From contig PAHP01000012.1 in NCBI GenBank assembly GCA_002705205.1, positions 1 to 42,614 of the forward strand: a stretch of DNA of 42,614 nt. The letters run 5' to 3'. Under the pieces are notes generated by a model. It searched no databases. It saw only the letters and a list, made by a program, of their open reading frames with translations, and was not told where the DNA came from. The position numbers were made by a program, and so were the translations under genes. This document shows, one piece after another, positions 1 through 8,246 of this stretch. This DNA comes from Flavobacteriales bacterium. Its GTDB lineage: Bacteria; Bacteroidota; Bacteroidia; Flavobacteriales; BACL11. Every line of letters begins with the position of its first letter. Position 1 is the stretch's first letter.

Positions 1-511
1 GATCATTTCTAAATGCTGACCTTTCATAACTATAAAATCCTCTATGAATTGCAGCAAGTTGCGTAACGCCTACATTATTTAGCCTCTCAAATGCTCCAAT
101 CCATAAACCTAATTCAGGGTGAATTGGGTTTTTCACAAAAACAGGGATGTCTACTCCTTCTAATGCCTGAGCGATCTCTTGCATATAAAAGGGGTTTACA
201 GTAGTTCTTGCTCCAATCCAAAGCATGTCAATTCCTGCATCTAAACAAAGCTCTACATGTTTTGCTGTGGCAACTTCAGTGGCAACTTTTAATTTGCATT
301 CTATTTGTACTTTCCTTAACCATTTTAACGCTTCTTTTCCTATCCCTTCAAATGAATTTGGATGTGTTCTTGGCTTCCAAACTCCAGCCCTAAACACATC
401 TATAGTGTTTTTTATCTTATGTGCTATTGTTAATGTTTGTTTTTCGGACTCTGCACTACAGGGGCCTGCAATTAAAAATGGTTTTTTATGTATAAATTTA
501 TCTGTCTTCAT
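1..511 (-). CDS. 3-deoxy-7-phosphoheptulonate (DAHP) synthase, 3' end outside window
   Basis: First committed step of the shikimate pathway: condenses phosphoenolpyruvate with erythrose 4-phosphate to DAHP in the cytoplasm. About 170 N-terminal residues are visible from ATG 511. Type I (KdsA-like) DAHP synthase motifs are seen: GPCSAES at residues 16-22, RAGVWKPRT at 41-49 (the KPRT loop binds substrate), then ATEVAT, DMLWIGART, VKNP and IHRGF. The frame runs off position 1 without a stop. In Bacteroidota this enzyme is often fused to a C-terminal chorismate mutase; whether it is here cannot be seen. The start overlaps the end of rsmI by 14 bp, so the two are probably cotranscribed. A GAGGGG stretch lies four bases before the ATG, but it is also rsmI coding sequence and may be incidental. 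Confidence 0.9.
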   Translation of the reverse strand, partial: MKTDKFIHKKPFLIAGPCSAESEKQTLTIAHKIKNTIDVFRAGVWKPRTHPNSFEGIGKEALKWLRKVQIECKLKVATEVATAKHVELCLDAGIDMLWIGARTTVNPFYMQEIAQALEGVDIPVFVKNPIHPELGLWIGAFERLNNVGVTQLAAIHRGFYSYERSAFRND

Positions 512-1178
512 TTTTCCCCTCTACAATAATTACAAATTCTCCTTTTGGTTTTTTTGCTTCAAAATGTTGTAAAACATCAAATATACTTCCTCTTATTTTT
601 TCTTCAAACATTTTGCTTATTTCCCTAGAAATAGATACTTTTCTATCTCCTCCAAAAAAATCTACAAATTGATTTAGTGTTTTAATAATTCTATGTGGGG
701 ACTCATAAAAAACCATAGTTCTTTCTTCTTCAGATAGCAGATCTAATCTTGTTTTTCTTCCCTTTTTAACAGGAAGAAACCCTTCAAAAATAAACTTTTC
801 AGTTGGTAATCCTGAATTTACCAGAGCAGGGACAAAAGCTGTTGCTCCTGGCAAACAATTGACCTCTATTCCTTCTTTAATACATTCTCTTATGAGTAAA
901 AATCCTGGGTCAGAAATGGCAGGAGTTCCGGCATCAGAAATTAATGCAAAGGTCTCTCCTGATTTTAATCTTTCAATATATTTTAATAAAACCCTATGTT
1001 CATTATGCATATGAAAAGTAACCAATGAGGTTTGAATCTCATAGTATGAGAATAGCTTTCTTGATATTCGAGTATCTTCTGCTAAAACTAAATCAACCTC
1101 TTTAAGCAATCGAATTGCTCTTAAAGTTATATCCTCTAGATTGCCTATAGGAGTAGGTATAATATATAGTTTTGACAT
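498..1178 (-). CDS. rsmI: 16S rRNA (cytidine(1402)-2'-O)-methyltransferase RsmI
   Basis: Uses S-adenosylmethionine to 2'-O-methylate C1402 of 16S rRNA in the ribosomal P site. The 226-residue product has the family hallmarks: IPTPIGNLEDITLRA near the N-terminus, LAEDTR about residue 35, the glycine-rich SDAGTPAISDPG loop near residue 85, and FYESPHRI near 155. It is shorter than the E. coli protein (286 residues) because the C-terminal extension is absent. It starts 9 bp after the DUF2279 gene and overlaps the DAHP synthase start by 14 bp, consistent with a minus-strand operon. Identification is by motif and length; confidence is high. Confidence 0.95.
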   Translation of the reverse strand: MSKLYIIPTPIGNLEDITLRAIRLLKEVDLVLAEDTRISRKLFSYYEIQTSLVTFHMHNEHRVLLKYIERLKSGETFALISDAGTPAISDPGFLLIRECIKEGIEVNCLPGATAFVPALVNSGLPTEKFIFEGFLPVKKGRKTRLDLLSEEERTMVFYESPHRIIKTLNQFVDFFGGDRKVSISREISKMFEEKIRGSIFDVLQHFEAKKPKGEFVIIVEGKNEDR

Positions 1179-1187
1179 CTTACTAAA

Positions 1188-2075
1188 TTATAAAAATAGT
1201 GGATAAAACTCTAATTGAGGAGAAATTTTAATTGTAGGTGCTGGTAAATGAAAATAATTCAACCAGTGTTTTACTTTCTTTGCTGTTGGAGAATCCCACT
1301 TTTTTAACATTTTAGGAATGTTATAGTCTAATGCAATATACCATTCATTGTTTCCTCCTTTTTTCGTATTATTCTCATTTAAATACTGTGTGTCATCTAA
1401 ACCAAATCCAATTGCAAGATTTAGCCATTCCGGCCAGCAACAAGTTTCAGCAAAATGATTCACATCAAAACTCATCCAATAAGTCTGATTAGGATAGTCA
1501 TCTTGCCAAGAATTTTTATTTATTTCTTTGCCTCTTTGTTGTTCTAATTCCCAATAAATATCAGACCTTTTATAATATGACAACTTAAAGTCTATTGCAT
1601 TGAAATCATTATTATAATATTGTGCTAGTGGCCAAATAGAGCCTACTGAACCAAGTGCCAAATCCCATTTACTAAATCCCCAATATGGAGCATAAGCATC
1701 CTTCATTTCAATCGCAAGCTGAAGTCCAGAGCCAAATGCGGCTCCATACCAAAGCGATTGTTTTTCATTCATTCCCGTCCACCTCATTGATGATGAAAAA
1801 AGATCTGCAGCCTGAAGGCCTCCCATAAAATGCCCAATTTTATCTACATTTAATGCATATGTCAAATCTGCTCCATCATCAAAATGGAAGTCTGTTTGTT
1901 TCTCAGCCCACCAAGCATTTTTAACATACCAATAAGATCCTCCAAGCGCAACGCCTAAACTACTGCTAACTATTAAAACCCGTTTTTTATTTATTTTCTT
2001 CGTGTCAGTTTGAGCTAAAAGATTATTAAAAAATAAAAGATACAGGCCTACTAAAAACAAACTTTTAAATTTCAT
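1188..2075 (-). CDS. DUF2279 (YfiM-like) membrane-associated protein
   Basis: Function unknown. The 295-residue product begins with a signal-peptide-like segment (KFKSLFLVGLYLLFFNNLLAQ), so it is probably exported to the envelope. The central region carries the DUF2279 pattern: KIGHFMGGLQAADLFS, then YGAAFGSGLQLAIEMKDAY, then PYWGFSKWDLALGSVGS, with His, Gly and an acidic Glu-x-Lys-Asp motif conserved in this family. The C-terminal third, with many aromatic residues and a CC pair, reads like an outer-membrane or surface strand region, which is inference. A minus-strand TAnnTTTG box at 2109-2116 lies 33 bp before the ATG and probably drives this gene and rsmI downstream. Confidence 0.75.
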   Translation of the reverse strand: MKFKSLFLVGLYLLFFNNLLAQTDTKKINKKRVLIVSSSLGVALGGSYWYVKNAWWAEKQTDFHFDDGADLTYALNVDKIGHFMGGLQAADLFSSSMRWTGMNEKQSLWYGAAFGSGLQLAIEMKDAYAPYWGFSKWDLALGSVGSIWPLAQYYNNDFNAIDFKLSYYKRSDIYWELEQQRGKEINKNSWQDDYPNQTYWMSFDVNHFAETCCWPEWLNLAIGFGLDDTQYLNENNTKKGGNNEWYIALDYNIPKMLKKWDSPTAKKVKHWLNYFHLPAPTIKISPQLEFYPLFL

Positions 2076-2096
2076 AAATTTTGAAATTGGTTTTTA

Positions 2097-2104
2097 TACT
2101 TTTG
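2097..2104 (+). promoter_or_regulatory. Bacteroidota -7 promoter box for tdk
   Basis: TACTTTTG matches the Bacteroidota -7 consensus TAnnTTTG exactly. A TTTG lies at 2080-2083, but the 13-bp gap is shorter than the usual 17-23, so the -33 element is uncertain. Transcription would start near 2110. That is downstream of an in-frame ATG at 2081 and upstream of ATG 2150, so the box supports the shorter tdk start. Confidence 0.55.
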
Positions 2105-2108
2105 TTAG

Positions 2109-2116
2109 CAAACATA
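2109..2116 (-). promoter_or_regulatory. Bacteroidota -7 promoter box for the DUF2279-rsmI operon
   Basis: The minus strand reads TATGTTTG, an exact match to TAnnTTTG, 33 bp before the DUF2279 start codon. No clear TTG was found 17-23 bp further upstream. It lies only 4 bp from the oppositely directed tdk box at 2097-2104. Confidence 0.5.
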
Positions 2117-2149
2117 AACAAAGGCCTCTTAATAAAACTAAGAAATAAA

Positions 2150-2725
2150 ATGTTTTTAGAATCTCTAGCTAACTCGCCAACACAAAAAGGAAGTATTGAA
2201 GTAATATGTGGACCTATGTTTTCTGGGAAAACAGAGGAGCTAATAAGAAGAATAAAAAGAGCTAAATACGCTAAACTGAACATCAAAATTTTCAAACCTA
2301 AAATTGATACTCGATATAATAAAGATAATGTAGTTTCTCATGATAATAATTTCATTGAAGCAATAGTAGTAGAGAACTCTAATGAAATATTATCATTAAT
2401 TGAAGACGCTAGAGTAGTTGCTATTGATGAGGCTCAATTTTTTGATGACAATTTATTTATTATATGTAATCAGATTGCAGATAATGGTATCCGAGTAATC
2501 GTTGCTGGTCTTGATATGGATTTTTTAGGTAAGCCTTTTGGTCCAATACCACAACTTTTAGCTGTTGCCGAATACATAACAAAAGTACACGCTATTTGTA
2601 TAAATTGTGGATCAATTGCCAATCATTCATTTCGTAAAACACAAGACACTGAATTAGTAAAAATAGGGGAAAATAATGAGTATAAGCCTCTTTGTCGAAC
2701 ATGCTTTAGTAATCAAAAATATTAA
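2150..2725 (+). CDS. tdk: Thymidine kinase (type II, zinc-containing)
   Basis: Phosphorylates thymidine to dTMP in the pyrimidine salvage pathway. The P-loop GPMFSGKT is at residues 21-28, the Walker B-like IDEAQFFDD about residue 85, and the lasso/zinc region has two Cys pairs (CINC and CRTC) near the C-terminus. The start is placed at ATG 2150, giving 191 residues, the normal size for the family. The frame is open back to an ATG at 2081, but those extra 23 residues are not family-like and that ATG lies upstream of the predicted promoter box. The stop overlaps the alr start by one base (TAATG), so tdk and alr are cotranscribed. Confidence 0.95.
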   Translation: MFLESLANSPTQKGSIEVICGPMFSGKTEELIRRIKRAKYAKLNIKIFKPKIDTRYNKDNVVSHDNNFIEAIVVENSNEILSLIEDARVVAIDEAQFFDDNLFIICNQIADNGIRVIVAGLDMDFLGKPFGPIPQLLAVAEYITKVHAICINCGSIANHSFRKTQDTELVKIGENNEYKPLCRTCFSNQKY

Positions 2726-3801
2726 TGTCAAATTCTCATGAAACTATACTATTTGTTGATTTAGAGGCTCTAGAATATAATTATCATTATCTCAAATCAA
2801 AACTAAATGCTAGCACGGAAATAATAGCAGTTGTAAAAGCTTTTGCATATGGGCATGGGGATATTAGAATCGCTAAAAAATTAGAATCGTTAGGTGTGCA
2901 TGCTTTTTGGGTTGCAGATTTTGAAGAAGGTATTAAGCTAAGAGAATCTGGCATTGATTCTCGAATAATAATTGCTAACCCTGGCTCAAAAAGCTATTCT
3001 AATATTATTGACTATAGTTTACAGCCTGTAATATATAATTTTCGATTATTAGATCTTTATGGAGGAAAAGGCGACACTATTGATGTTCATATTAAATTTA
3101 ATAGTGGAATGAATCGATATGGATTTCATCTAGGTGAAATGGAAATGCTTGCAAAAAAACTAAAAGAATATCCTAATCTTAAAATTCAAAGTATTTGCAC
3201 TCATCTCTCTTCTTCTAATGAAAGTAGTAAAGATGAATTTACGCGCTCACAATTACTAAGATTTGAGGAAATTTCATCATCATTTTCTACAAAGACTAAA
3301 GTAAACCCAAAAAAACATATACTAAATACTGCTGGTGTTCTTAGATTCCCTGATTCACAAGAAGAGATGGTTCGTTTAGGAATTGGTCTATATGGGATTG
3401 GAAATGATACGAATTTAAAGCCTATAGCAAAATTACAAAGTCATATTGTCCAAATATTAAATTTGAATCGAGGAGATAAAGTTGGCTATGATGCAACCTT
3501 TATAGCTAATAAAAAAATGAGAATTGGAATTATTCCTATTGGTTATGCTGATGGTATTAATAGAAAACTAGGAAATGAGAATGGCTGGGTTATTATTGAT
3601 AAAAAACAAGCAAAAATTATTGGCGAGATTAGTATGGATAGTATGATAATTGATTTAACAATCATTGATGCAAATGAGGGAGATATAGTTACAATATTTG
3701 ATGCAGATAACAAGGTTTCCGATATTGCTAAAAATTTAAAGACTATTCCTTACGAAATCCTAGCAACTCTTAATAGAAGGATTAAGAGGGTTTATTCTTA
3801 A
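2725..3801 (+). CDS. alr: Alanine racemase
   Basis: PLP enzyme that interconverts L- and D-alanine, supplying D-Ala for peptidoglycan. The 358-residue product has the PLP-lysine motif VVKAFAYGHGD (Lys38 as Schiff-base residue), the GVHAFWVADFEEG strand, FNSGMNRYGF, CTHLSSSN, and RLGIGLYGIG. In the C-terminal beta domain GYDATF, PIGYADGI and GEISMDSMIIDL are visible; the Met-Asp-Ser region is family-typical. It starts on the last base of the tdk stop. Its 3' end overlaps the convergent O-antigen ligase-like gene by 20 bp. It is a standalone racemase; the MurF fusion seen in some Bacteroidota is absent. Confidence 0.95.
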   Translation: MSNSHETILFVDLEALEYNYHYLKSKLNASTEIIAVVKAFAYGHGDIRIAKKLESLGVHAFWVADFEEGIKLRESGIDSRIIIANPGSKSYSNIIDYSLQPVIYNFRLLDLYGGKGDTIDVHIKFNSGMNRYGFHLGEMEMLAKKLKEYPNLKIQSICTHLSSSNESSKDEFTRSQLLRFEEISSSFSTKTKVNPKKHILNTAGVLRFPDSQEEMVRLGIGLYGIGNDTNLKPIAKLQSHIVQILNLNRGDKVGYDATFIANKKMRIGIIPIGYADGINRKLGNENGWVIIDKKQAKIIGEISMDSMIIDLTIIDANEGDIVTIFDADNKVSDIAKNLKTIPYEILATLNRRIKRVYS

Positions 3802-5158
3802 TCATTCTTGAAGCTAATACAAGATAAAAGAATATAATAAAAACTACGCCGGCTTGCCTTTCTAACATTGACTCAGTTAAAAGGCTTGATCCTACAATAA
3901 AGATAAAGGATCCTAGTAAATAATCTTTATTTTTTAATGACTTAAGAAATGGTAACACTAAGAGCCATATGATTAATAAAAACCCAAATAATCCAATTGC
4001 TCCAAATATTTGGAAATACTGATTATGAAAATTGTAACCCCTATCTAAGGAAGTTTTATAGCGACTATTTTTCCGCATTAAACTATTTTTTGCATAAGCA
4101 TATAATTGCTGCTGATAAGATACATTATTAAGTTTTGCTCTTTTCTTTAAATAATTAGTCGTTTTTGTATTCTGTTCAATCTGATAAACAATACTATCTA
4201 TTACAGATTCAGAAATAGAACTTTCAGAAATTACTTGTGAATACCTTTGAATTAACTCATCTTTTACATCACCAACTCCAGCTCCAGTTAACCAATTATC
4301 TTTAATAACTATCAAGGCCTCAGACCAAATAAATTTTCTCGGGTCAGAATTATCCGTATGTACTCCAATATTCTTAACATGAGAAACTGTTTGTTTAAAT
4401 CTATAGTTCAATGCTGAAGGCATACTCATAATTAATTTCCCAAATAAAAAAATCAAAAGAACATATGCTATACCTAAAAAAAGTTTACTTTTCCTATAAT
4501 ATATTGGTAGTATCGTTATTGGAATTAGCACTATTGTTATTAAAAGCTGCATCCTTGATGATAATATCAATATAAAAGTCAATTGAAGAAAAATAATAAG
4601 TGCCATGATTAAGTTTGGGATATATTTTTCTTTTAATCTTAAATAAATAAATATTGTAATAGAAAAACAAGTATACATTGCTTGATATGCCGAATGCATG
4701 TTAACAGTAAATTTATGATAAAAAAATTCATTTATTTCTTCTGTCTGCATATAACTAATACACGCATCTGTAAGGCAAAAAATATTCAGAATAAGACTTG
4801 ATAATGCAAAAGATAATAGTATCTGATTTATTTGTTTTTTGATTAAACTCTCTTGTGATGCAATAATTAATGATAAAATTAATATTGGGCTCTTAAGAAA
4901 CAAGTCATTTAGTCCAAACTCAATATTATCTGACCACAATAAGCTTAAAGTATATAGAAAATAAAGAGAAATCATCCCAACAGCAAGATTATTTTCTCTT
5001 AATTTTATCATTTTCTGCTTAAATCCTGCAGAAATCAGCCACTGCAATAAAAGAGCAATAATTGCTATTTTATAAAGAACTATTTGTAGGCCAATGCCTA
5101 TAGAGCATAACAATAATAAATAAAAGTATGTTTGTTTTGATCTGATTAAGGATTGCAT
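3782..5158 (-). CDS. O-antigen ligase / polymerase family membrane protein (Wzy_C)
   Basis: Likely inner-membrane glycosyl transfer protein acting on undecaprenyl-linked glycans, either a WaaL-type ligase or a Wzy-type polymerase; sequence alone does not separate these. The 458-residue product has about ten hydrophobic segments. The typical Wzy_C pattern is visible: DPRKFIWSEALIVIKDNWLTG followed by GAGVGD, a long polar loop of about 85 residues, then FHNQYFQIFGAIGLFGFLL with the conserved His-Asn before the last membrane segments. It follows the S41 protease by 5 bp and ends 20 bp inside alr on the other strand. The loop is rich in Ser, Lys and Tyr and should face the periplasm (inference). 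Confidence 0.8.
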   Translation of the reverse strand: MQSLIRSKQTYFYLLLLCSIGIGLQIVLYKIAIIALLLQWLISAGFKQKMIKLRENNLAVGMISLYFLYTLSLLWSDNIEFGLNDLFLKSPILILSLIIASQESLIKKQINQILLSFALSSLILNIFCLTDACISYMQTEEINEFFYHKFTVNMHSAYQAMYTCFSITIFIYLRLKEKYIPNLIMALIIFLQLTFILILSSRMQLLITIVLIPITILPIYYRKSKLFLGIAYVLLIFLFGKLIMSMPSALNYRFKQTVSHVKNIGVHTDNSDPRKFIWSEALIVIKDNWLTGAGVGDVKDELIQRYSQVISESSISESVIDSIVYQIEQNTKTTNYLKKRAKLNNVSYQQQLYAYAKNSLMRKNSRYKTSLDRGYNFHNQYFQIFGAIGLFGFLLIIWLLVLPFLKSLKNKDYLLGSFIFIVGSSLLTESMLERQAGVVFIIFFYLVLASRMIKNKPS

Positions 5159-5163
5159 TATTC

Positions 5164-6804
5164 TTACTTCAGAATTTCATAATAGTTTTCTTTATTTTGT
5201 AAAAGAGAAATCGCTTTTTTAACTTCAAGATCAAAAGTTAACCCGCCTTTTATCCTTCCAACTTGATAGTAGTATCTGCTCAATATCTCTGATGTTAAAA
5301 TTTCTTTAATATCATCTTTGCTTTTCTTCAAATCATCACTCTTATTTATATTCATCTTCGCTACTAACGCATCATACTCTACAGATAATCCATTAAAATA
5401 TTTCTCATCCTTTGCTTTCTTTTTTAATTTATCTAAACTCTTTTCTGTTTCAGTCTTATACGAATATTCTTTATCTAATAAAAATGTTGTAAAATCATTA
5501 TATGTTAAATCTGAGCAAATAAATTGATCAGAAATACTATCATTTGAAAATCTAAAATCAGTAGCAAAATCAAAGAATAGTCGTTCTTTAAAAAGTGACA
5601 AAATTATATTACTATATTTACCCGCGTCAATCTGAATATCAGGCAAAATTCCTCCCCCATCTTTTACTTCTCTACCATTTCTAGTTGTAAAAATTGTCAT
5701 TAATGAATCAGGCACTTTTCCTATACTTCCATCTTCATTTCTATTTGTATAATCTAAAGCCTGAATACATCTGCCACTAGGAATATAATACTTTGCAACC
5801 GTAAGTTTTAACTGGGAATTGTACGATAGTTTTCTTGTTTGCTGAACTAACCCCTTCCCATAACTTCTCTGCCCTATAATCACTCCTCTATCTAAATCCT
5901 GAATAGATCCAGCTACAATTTCAGAAGCAGAAGCTGATGAAGAATTTATTAGTACTACCAAAGGCACTTCGGTATTTAATGGATTTTTATTAGCTATATA
6001 CTCTTTTTCCCATGATTTTATTTTCCCTTTTGTACTTACAACCTTCTCGCCTTTTTCAACAAATAAATTTACAATATCAACAGACTCATTTAATAGACCC
6101 CCAGGATTATTTCTTAAATCAAGGATTAAGCCATTAAGCTCTCTCTCTTTTTGCAGTTCTTTTATTGCATTTTTTAAATCATTAGCACAATTTCTTGTAA
6201 AGCTCCTAAGTCTTATGTAGCCTATTCCATTAACTAAATAAGCAGAATAAGGAACGCTTGCAACAGAAACCTTCTTTCTTTCAAAACTCACTGAAAATGG
6301 ATTTTCTCTATTTTTCCTTTCTATAAGTAAGGAAACAGAAGTATTTGGCTGTCCTTTAAGTATTTTACTTACCTCTTCTGTAGTTTTATTTTTTGCTGTT
6401 TCTCCATTTATCTCCAAAATCTTATCTCCAGCCATTAGTCCTGCTTTATGTGCTGGAAATCCTTCATACGGCTCAGTAATAAAAACATACTCCCCTCTTT
6501 TAGTAATCATCGCTCCAATTCCCCCATATTGACCTGTTGTCATAAACCTAAAATCTTCAATCTCAGATTCAGGAATATAAGTTGTATAAGGATCCAGAGA
6601 TTTTAGCATTTCATCTATGCCCTTCTTCATCAATTCTCCTGGATTAGTTTCATCAACATAAAAAGTGTTAAGCTCTTTATAAAGAGTAGTGAAAATGTCA
6701 ATATTTTTTGATATCTCAAAATAATTATCAACAAAGCCCACTGAAACTACAGAAGTGATAGCTAGTGATATTATTAAGATGATAAGTTTAAATTTCTTCT
6801 TCAT
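5164..6804 (-). CDS. S41 family C-terminal processing peptidase (Ctp/Prc type)
   Basis: Periplasmic serine protease that clips C-termini of envelope proteins. The 546-residue product starts with a Lys-rich signal anchor (MKKKFKLIILIISLAITS). A PDZ domain lies at about residues 85-165 (GQYGGIGAMI, AGLMAGDKILEINGE), followed by the S41 core with GYIRLRSF, LILDLRNNPGGLL, the catalytic Ser in NSSSASASEIVAGS and the catalytic Lys in SYGKGLVQQ. The start is set at ATG 6804 because the signal peptide begins there; the frame is open to 6837, but those residues overlap yidD and are not family-like. The C-terminal 130 residues are charged and helical. It lies 10 bp downstream of yidD. Confidence 0.93.
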   Translation of the reverse strand: MKKKFKLIILIISLAITSVVSVGFVDNYFEISKNIDIFTTLYKELNTFYVDETNPGELMKKGIDEMLKSLDPYTTYIPESEIEDFRFMTTGQYGGIGAMITKRGEYVFITEPYEGFPAHKAGLMAGDKILEINGETAKNKTTEEVSKILKGQPNTSVSLLIERKNRENPFSVSFERKKVSVASVPYSAYLVNGIGYIRLRSFTRNCANDLKNAIKELQKERELNGLILDLRNNPGGLLNESVDIVNLFVEKGEKVVSTKGKIKSWEKEYIANKNPLNTEVPLVVLINSSSASASEIVAGSIQDLDRGVIIGQRSYGKGLVQQTRKLSYNSQLKLTVAKYYIPSGRCIQALDYTNRNEDGSIGKVPDSLMTIFTTRNGREVKDGGGILPDIQIDAGKYSNIILSLFKERLFFDFATDFRFSNDSISDQFICSDLTYNDFTTFLLDKEYSYKTETEKSLDKLKKKAKDEKYFNGLSVEYDALVAKMNINKSDDLKKSKDDIKEILTSEILSRYYYQVGRIKGGLTFDLEVKKAISLLQNKENYYEILK

Positions 6805-6814
6805 ATTTATTGTT

Positions 6815-7036
6815 TTATGGAGCAGGATCATGCCCATGCCCCCCCCAAGGATGACAACTAAATATCCTTTTTACTGTTAATTTTCCCCCTTTCCAAGGCC
6901 CGTATTTTGTTATTACTTCAAGTCCGTATTGCGAGCAAGTTGGAGTATATCTACATCTTGGAGGCAAAAATGGAGAAATTATTTTTTGATATATAATAAT
7001 GAGCATCTTAAAAAAGAACGAAAACATTAATTGCAT
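6815..7036 (-). CDS. yidD: Membrane protein insertion efficiency factor YidD
   Basis: Small membrane-associated protein that helps YidC-dependent insertion of membrane proteins. The 73-residue product has the full family signature: an amphipathic start with [20 protein letters not shown], then [20 protein letters not shown], and the terminal GGHGHDPAP. The three conserved Cys are present. The start is at ATG 7036, overlapping the rnpA 3' end by 10 bp; an internal ATG at 7006 would also give a family-like protein. The rnpA-yidD pairing is found across bacteria and supports the call. Confidence 0.95.
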   Translation of the reverse strand: MQLMFSFFFKMLIIIYQKIISPFLPPRCRYTPTCSQYGLEVITKYGPWKGGKLTVKRIFSCHPWGGHGHDPAP

Positions 7037-7407
7037 AATTTCTTTTTTAAACGATCTAAAATAACTTTTATTTTCTGTTCTATAATAGTATAGTCTAAAA
7101 TCTCTTTTTTCTGATAAATAATCGCCAAATTAATCTGTTTTTTATTCTCTTTTAAAGTCTCTTCAAGCATTAATTTCTTCTTTCTAAGCGCTTCTCTAAT
7201 TCTTCTTTTTACTTTATTCCTTTCAAAAGCCAAATTTAATTGCTTCTTGGGTACAACTATTAATGATTTCAGTGGAACTTCATTTATATTTTCTTCAACC
7301 CTCCATAAAATTCTAAATGGAATCTCTTCAAAAGAATTGTTTTTTAAAAATAGCCTCTCAATTTCTTTTTCATTCGATAATATTTGCGCTTTAGAAAATC
7401 CAAACAT
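7027..7407 (-). CDS. rnpA: Ribonuclease P protein component
   Basis: Protein subunit of RNase P, which removes 5' leaders from tRNA precursors together with the catalytic RNA. The 126-residue product has the conserved RNR-type motif [16 protein letters not shown] about residues 60-75 and a preceding [11 protein letters not shown] strand, with a Lys-rich C-terminal tail. It begins the minus-strand run rnpA-yidD-S41 protease-ligase. It lies 60 bp after hemD and beyond a terminator hairpin, so it is probably transcribed separately from hemD; no clear TAnnTTTG box was found in the gap. The rpmH gene that often precedes rnpA is not here. Confidence 0.92.
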   Translation of the reverse strand: MFGFSKAQILSNEKEIERLFLKNNSFEEIPFRILWRVEENINEVPLKSLIVVPKKQLNLAFERNKVKRRIREALRKKKLMLEETLKENKKQINLAIIYQKKEILDYTIIEQKIKVILDRLKKKLCN

Positions 7408-7420
7408 CTGATAAAATTAC

Positions 7421-7447
7421 AAAAAAAGGAGCCGTAAAGCTCCTTTT
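7421..7447 (-). terminator. Rho-independent terminator after hemD
   Basis: Perfect 9-bp stem (AAAAGGAGC at 7424-7432 with GCTCCTTTT at 7439-7447) and a 6-base loop. Read on the minus strand it is followed by seven T (7427 to 7421). It lies between the hemD stop and the rnpA start. Confidence 0.85.
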
Positions 7448-7467
7448 ACAAATTTATTTACCAATAA

Positions 7468-8232
7468 TTATCTTCTTCTTTTATTAGCTTCTTTTATGTA
7501 TTGATCAAGAGCCATCGACATTGATGGGGCCTTTTTATTCGGCGCTGCAATGTCTACCCTTAAACCATTATCTTCAACAGATTTTATTGTTGTCGGGCCA
7601 AATACTGCTAAACGTGTATCTTCCTGCTTAAAGTTTGGGAAGTTTTCTAATAAAGACTTAACCCCTGTTGGGCTAAAAAATACCAATACATCGTATTTCA
7701 CGTCTGATAAATCAGAAAGATCAGAACAAGCAACCCTGTACATCTGAGCTTTTGTATGATCTAATCCACTTTCTTCTAAAGATTTATTCATTTGTTTTTT
7801 TAACACATCTGAGCATGGAAATAAAAATTTAGACTCTTTATGCTTTTGCATAATAGGAATTAAGCTAGCTAAAGTTTGCTCTCCTGTAAACACCTTCCTT
7901 TTGCGATAAGTAATAAAGTTTTGCAAATAATGTGCAATAGCTTCAGAAACACAAAAATATTTTGTAAAATCAGGAACCCTTAGCCTTAACTTATCCAACA
8001 TGCTAAAATAATGATCCATTGCATTTTTAGATGTAAATATGACTGCATCATGGTTTAGAATAGAAATTCTTTGTTCCTTAAACTCCATTGCAGAAATCTC
8101 TTCAACATGCATAAAAGGAATAAAATCAATTTTTACTTTATGTTTTTTCTCCAAATTTGCATATGGAGACTTCCCCTCAGGTTTTGGCTGTGAAATTAAA
8201 ATTTTCTTAACTTTCTTATTCTGTACGACCAT
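7468..8232 (-). CDS. hemD: Uroporphyrinogen-III synthase family protein
   Basis: Closes and inverts ring D of hydroxymethylbilane to give uroporphyrinogen III for haem synthesis. The 254-residue product shows the bilobed HemD pattern: ILISQPKPEG at the N-terminus, a first lobe with AVIFTSKNAMDHYF, the hinge with FCVSEAIAHYLQ, then DVLVFFSPTGVKSLLENF and RLAVFGPTTIKSVEDNGLRV. HemD sequences are very divergent, so the call rests on these short blocks and on its place next to a DUF4271 gene, a pairing common in Flavobacteriia. It starts 14 bp after the DUF4271 stop and ends 20 bp before the terminator hairpin. Confidence 0.85.
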   Translation of the reverse strand: MVVQNKKVKKILISQPKPEGKSPYANLEKKHKVKIDFIPFMHVEEISAMEFKEQRISILNHDAVIFTSKNAMDHYFSMLDKLRLRVPDFTKYFCVSEAIAHYLQNFITYRKRKVFTGEQTLASLIPIMQKHKESKFLFPCSDVLKKQMNKSLEESGLDHTKAQMYRVACSDLSDLSDVKYDVLVFFSPTGVKSLLENFPNFKQEDTRLAVFGPTTIKSVEDNGLRVDIAAPNKKAPSMSMALDQYIKEANKRRR

Positions 8233-8246
8233 TTCTTGTTTTTTGT

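Noticed and set aside
225-572. A 115-residue plus-strand frame opposite DAHP synthase and rsmI
   Set aside because: It lies wholly over minus-strand coding sequence with clear family motifs and has no recognisable features; it is a shadow frame.
2081-2149. Upstream in-frame extension of tdk
   Set aside because: The residues are not family-like, the shorter form has normal length, and a promoter box lies after the upstream ATG.
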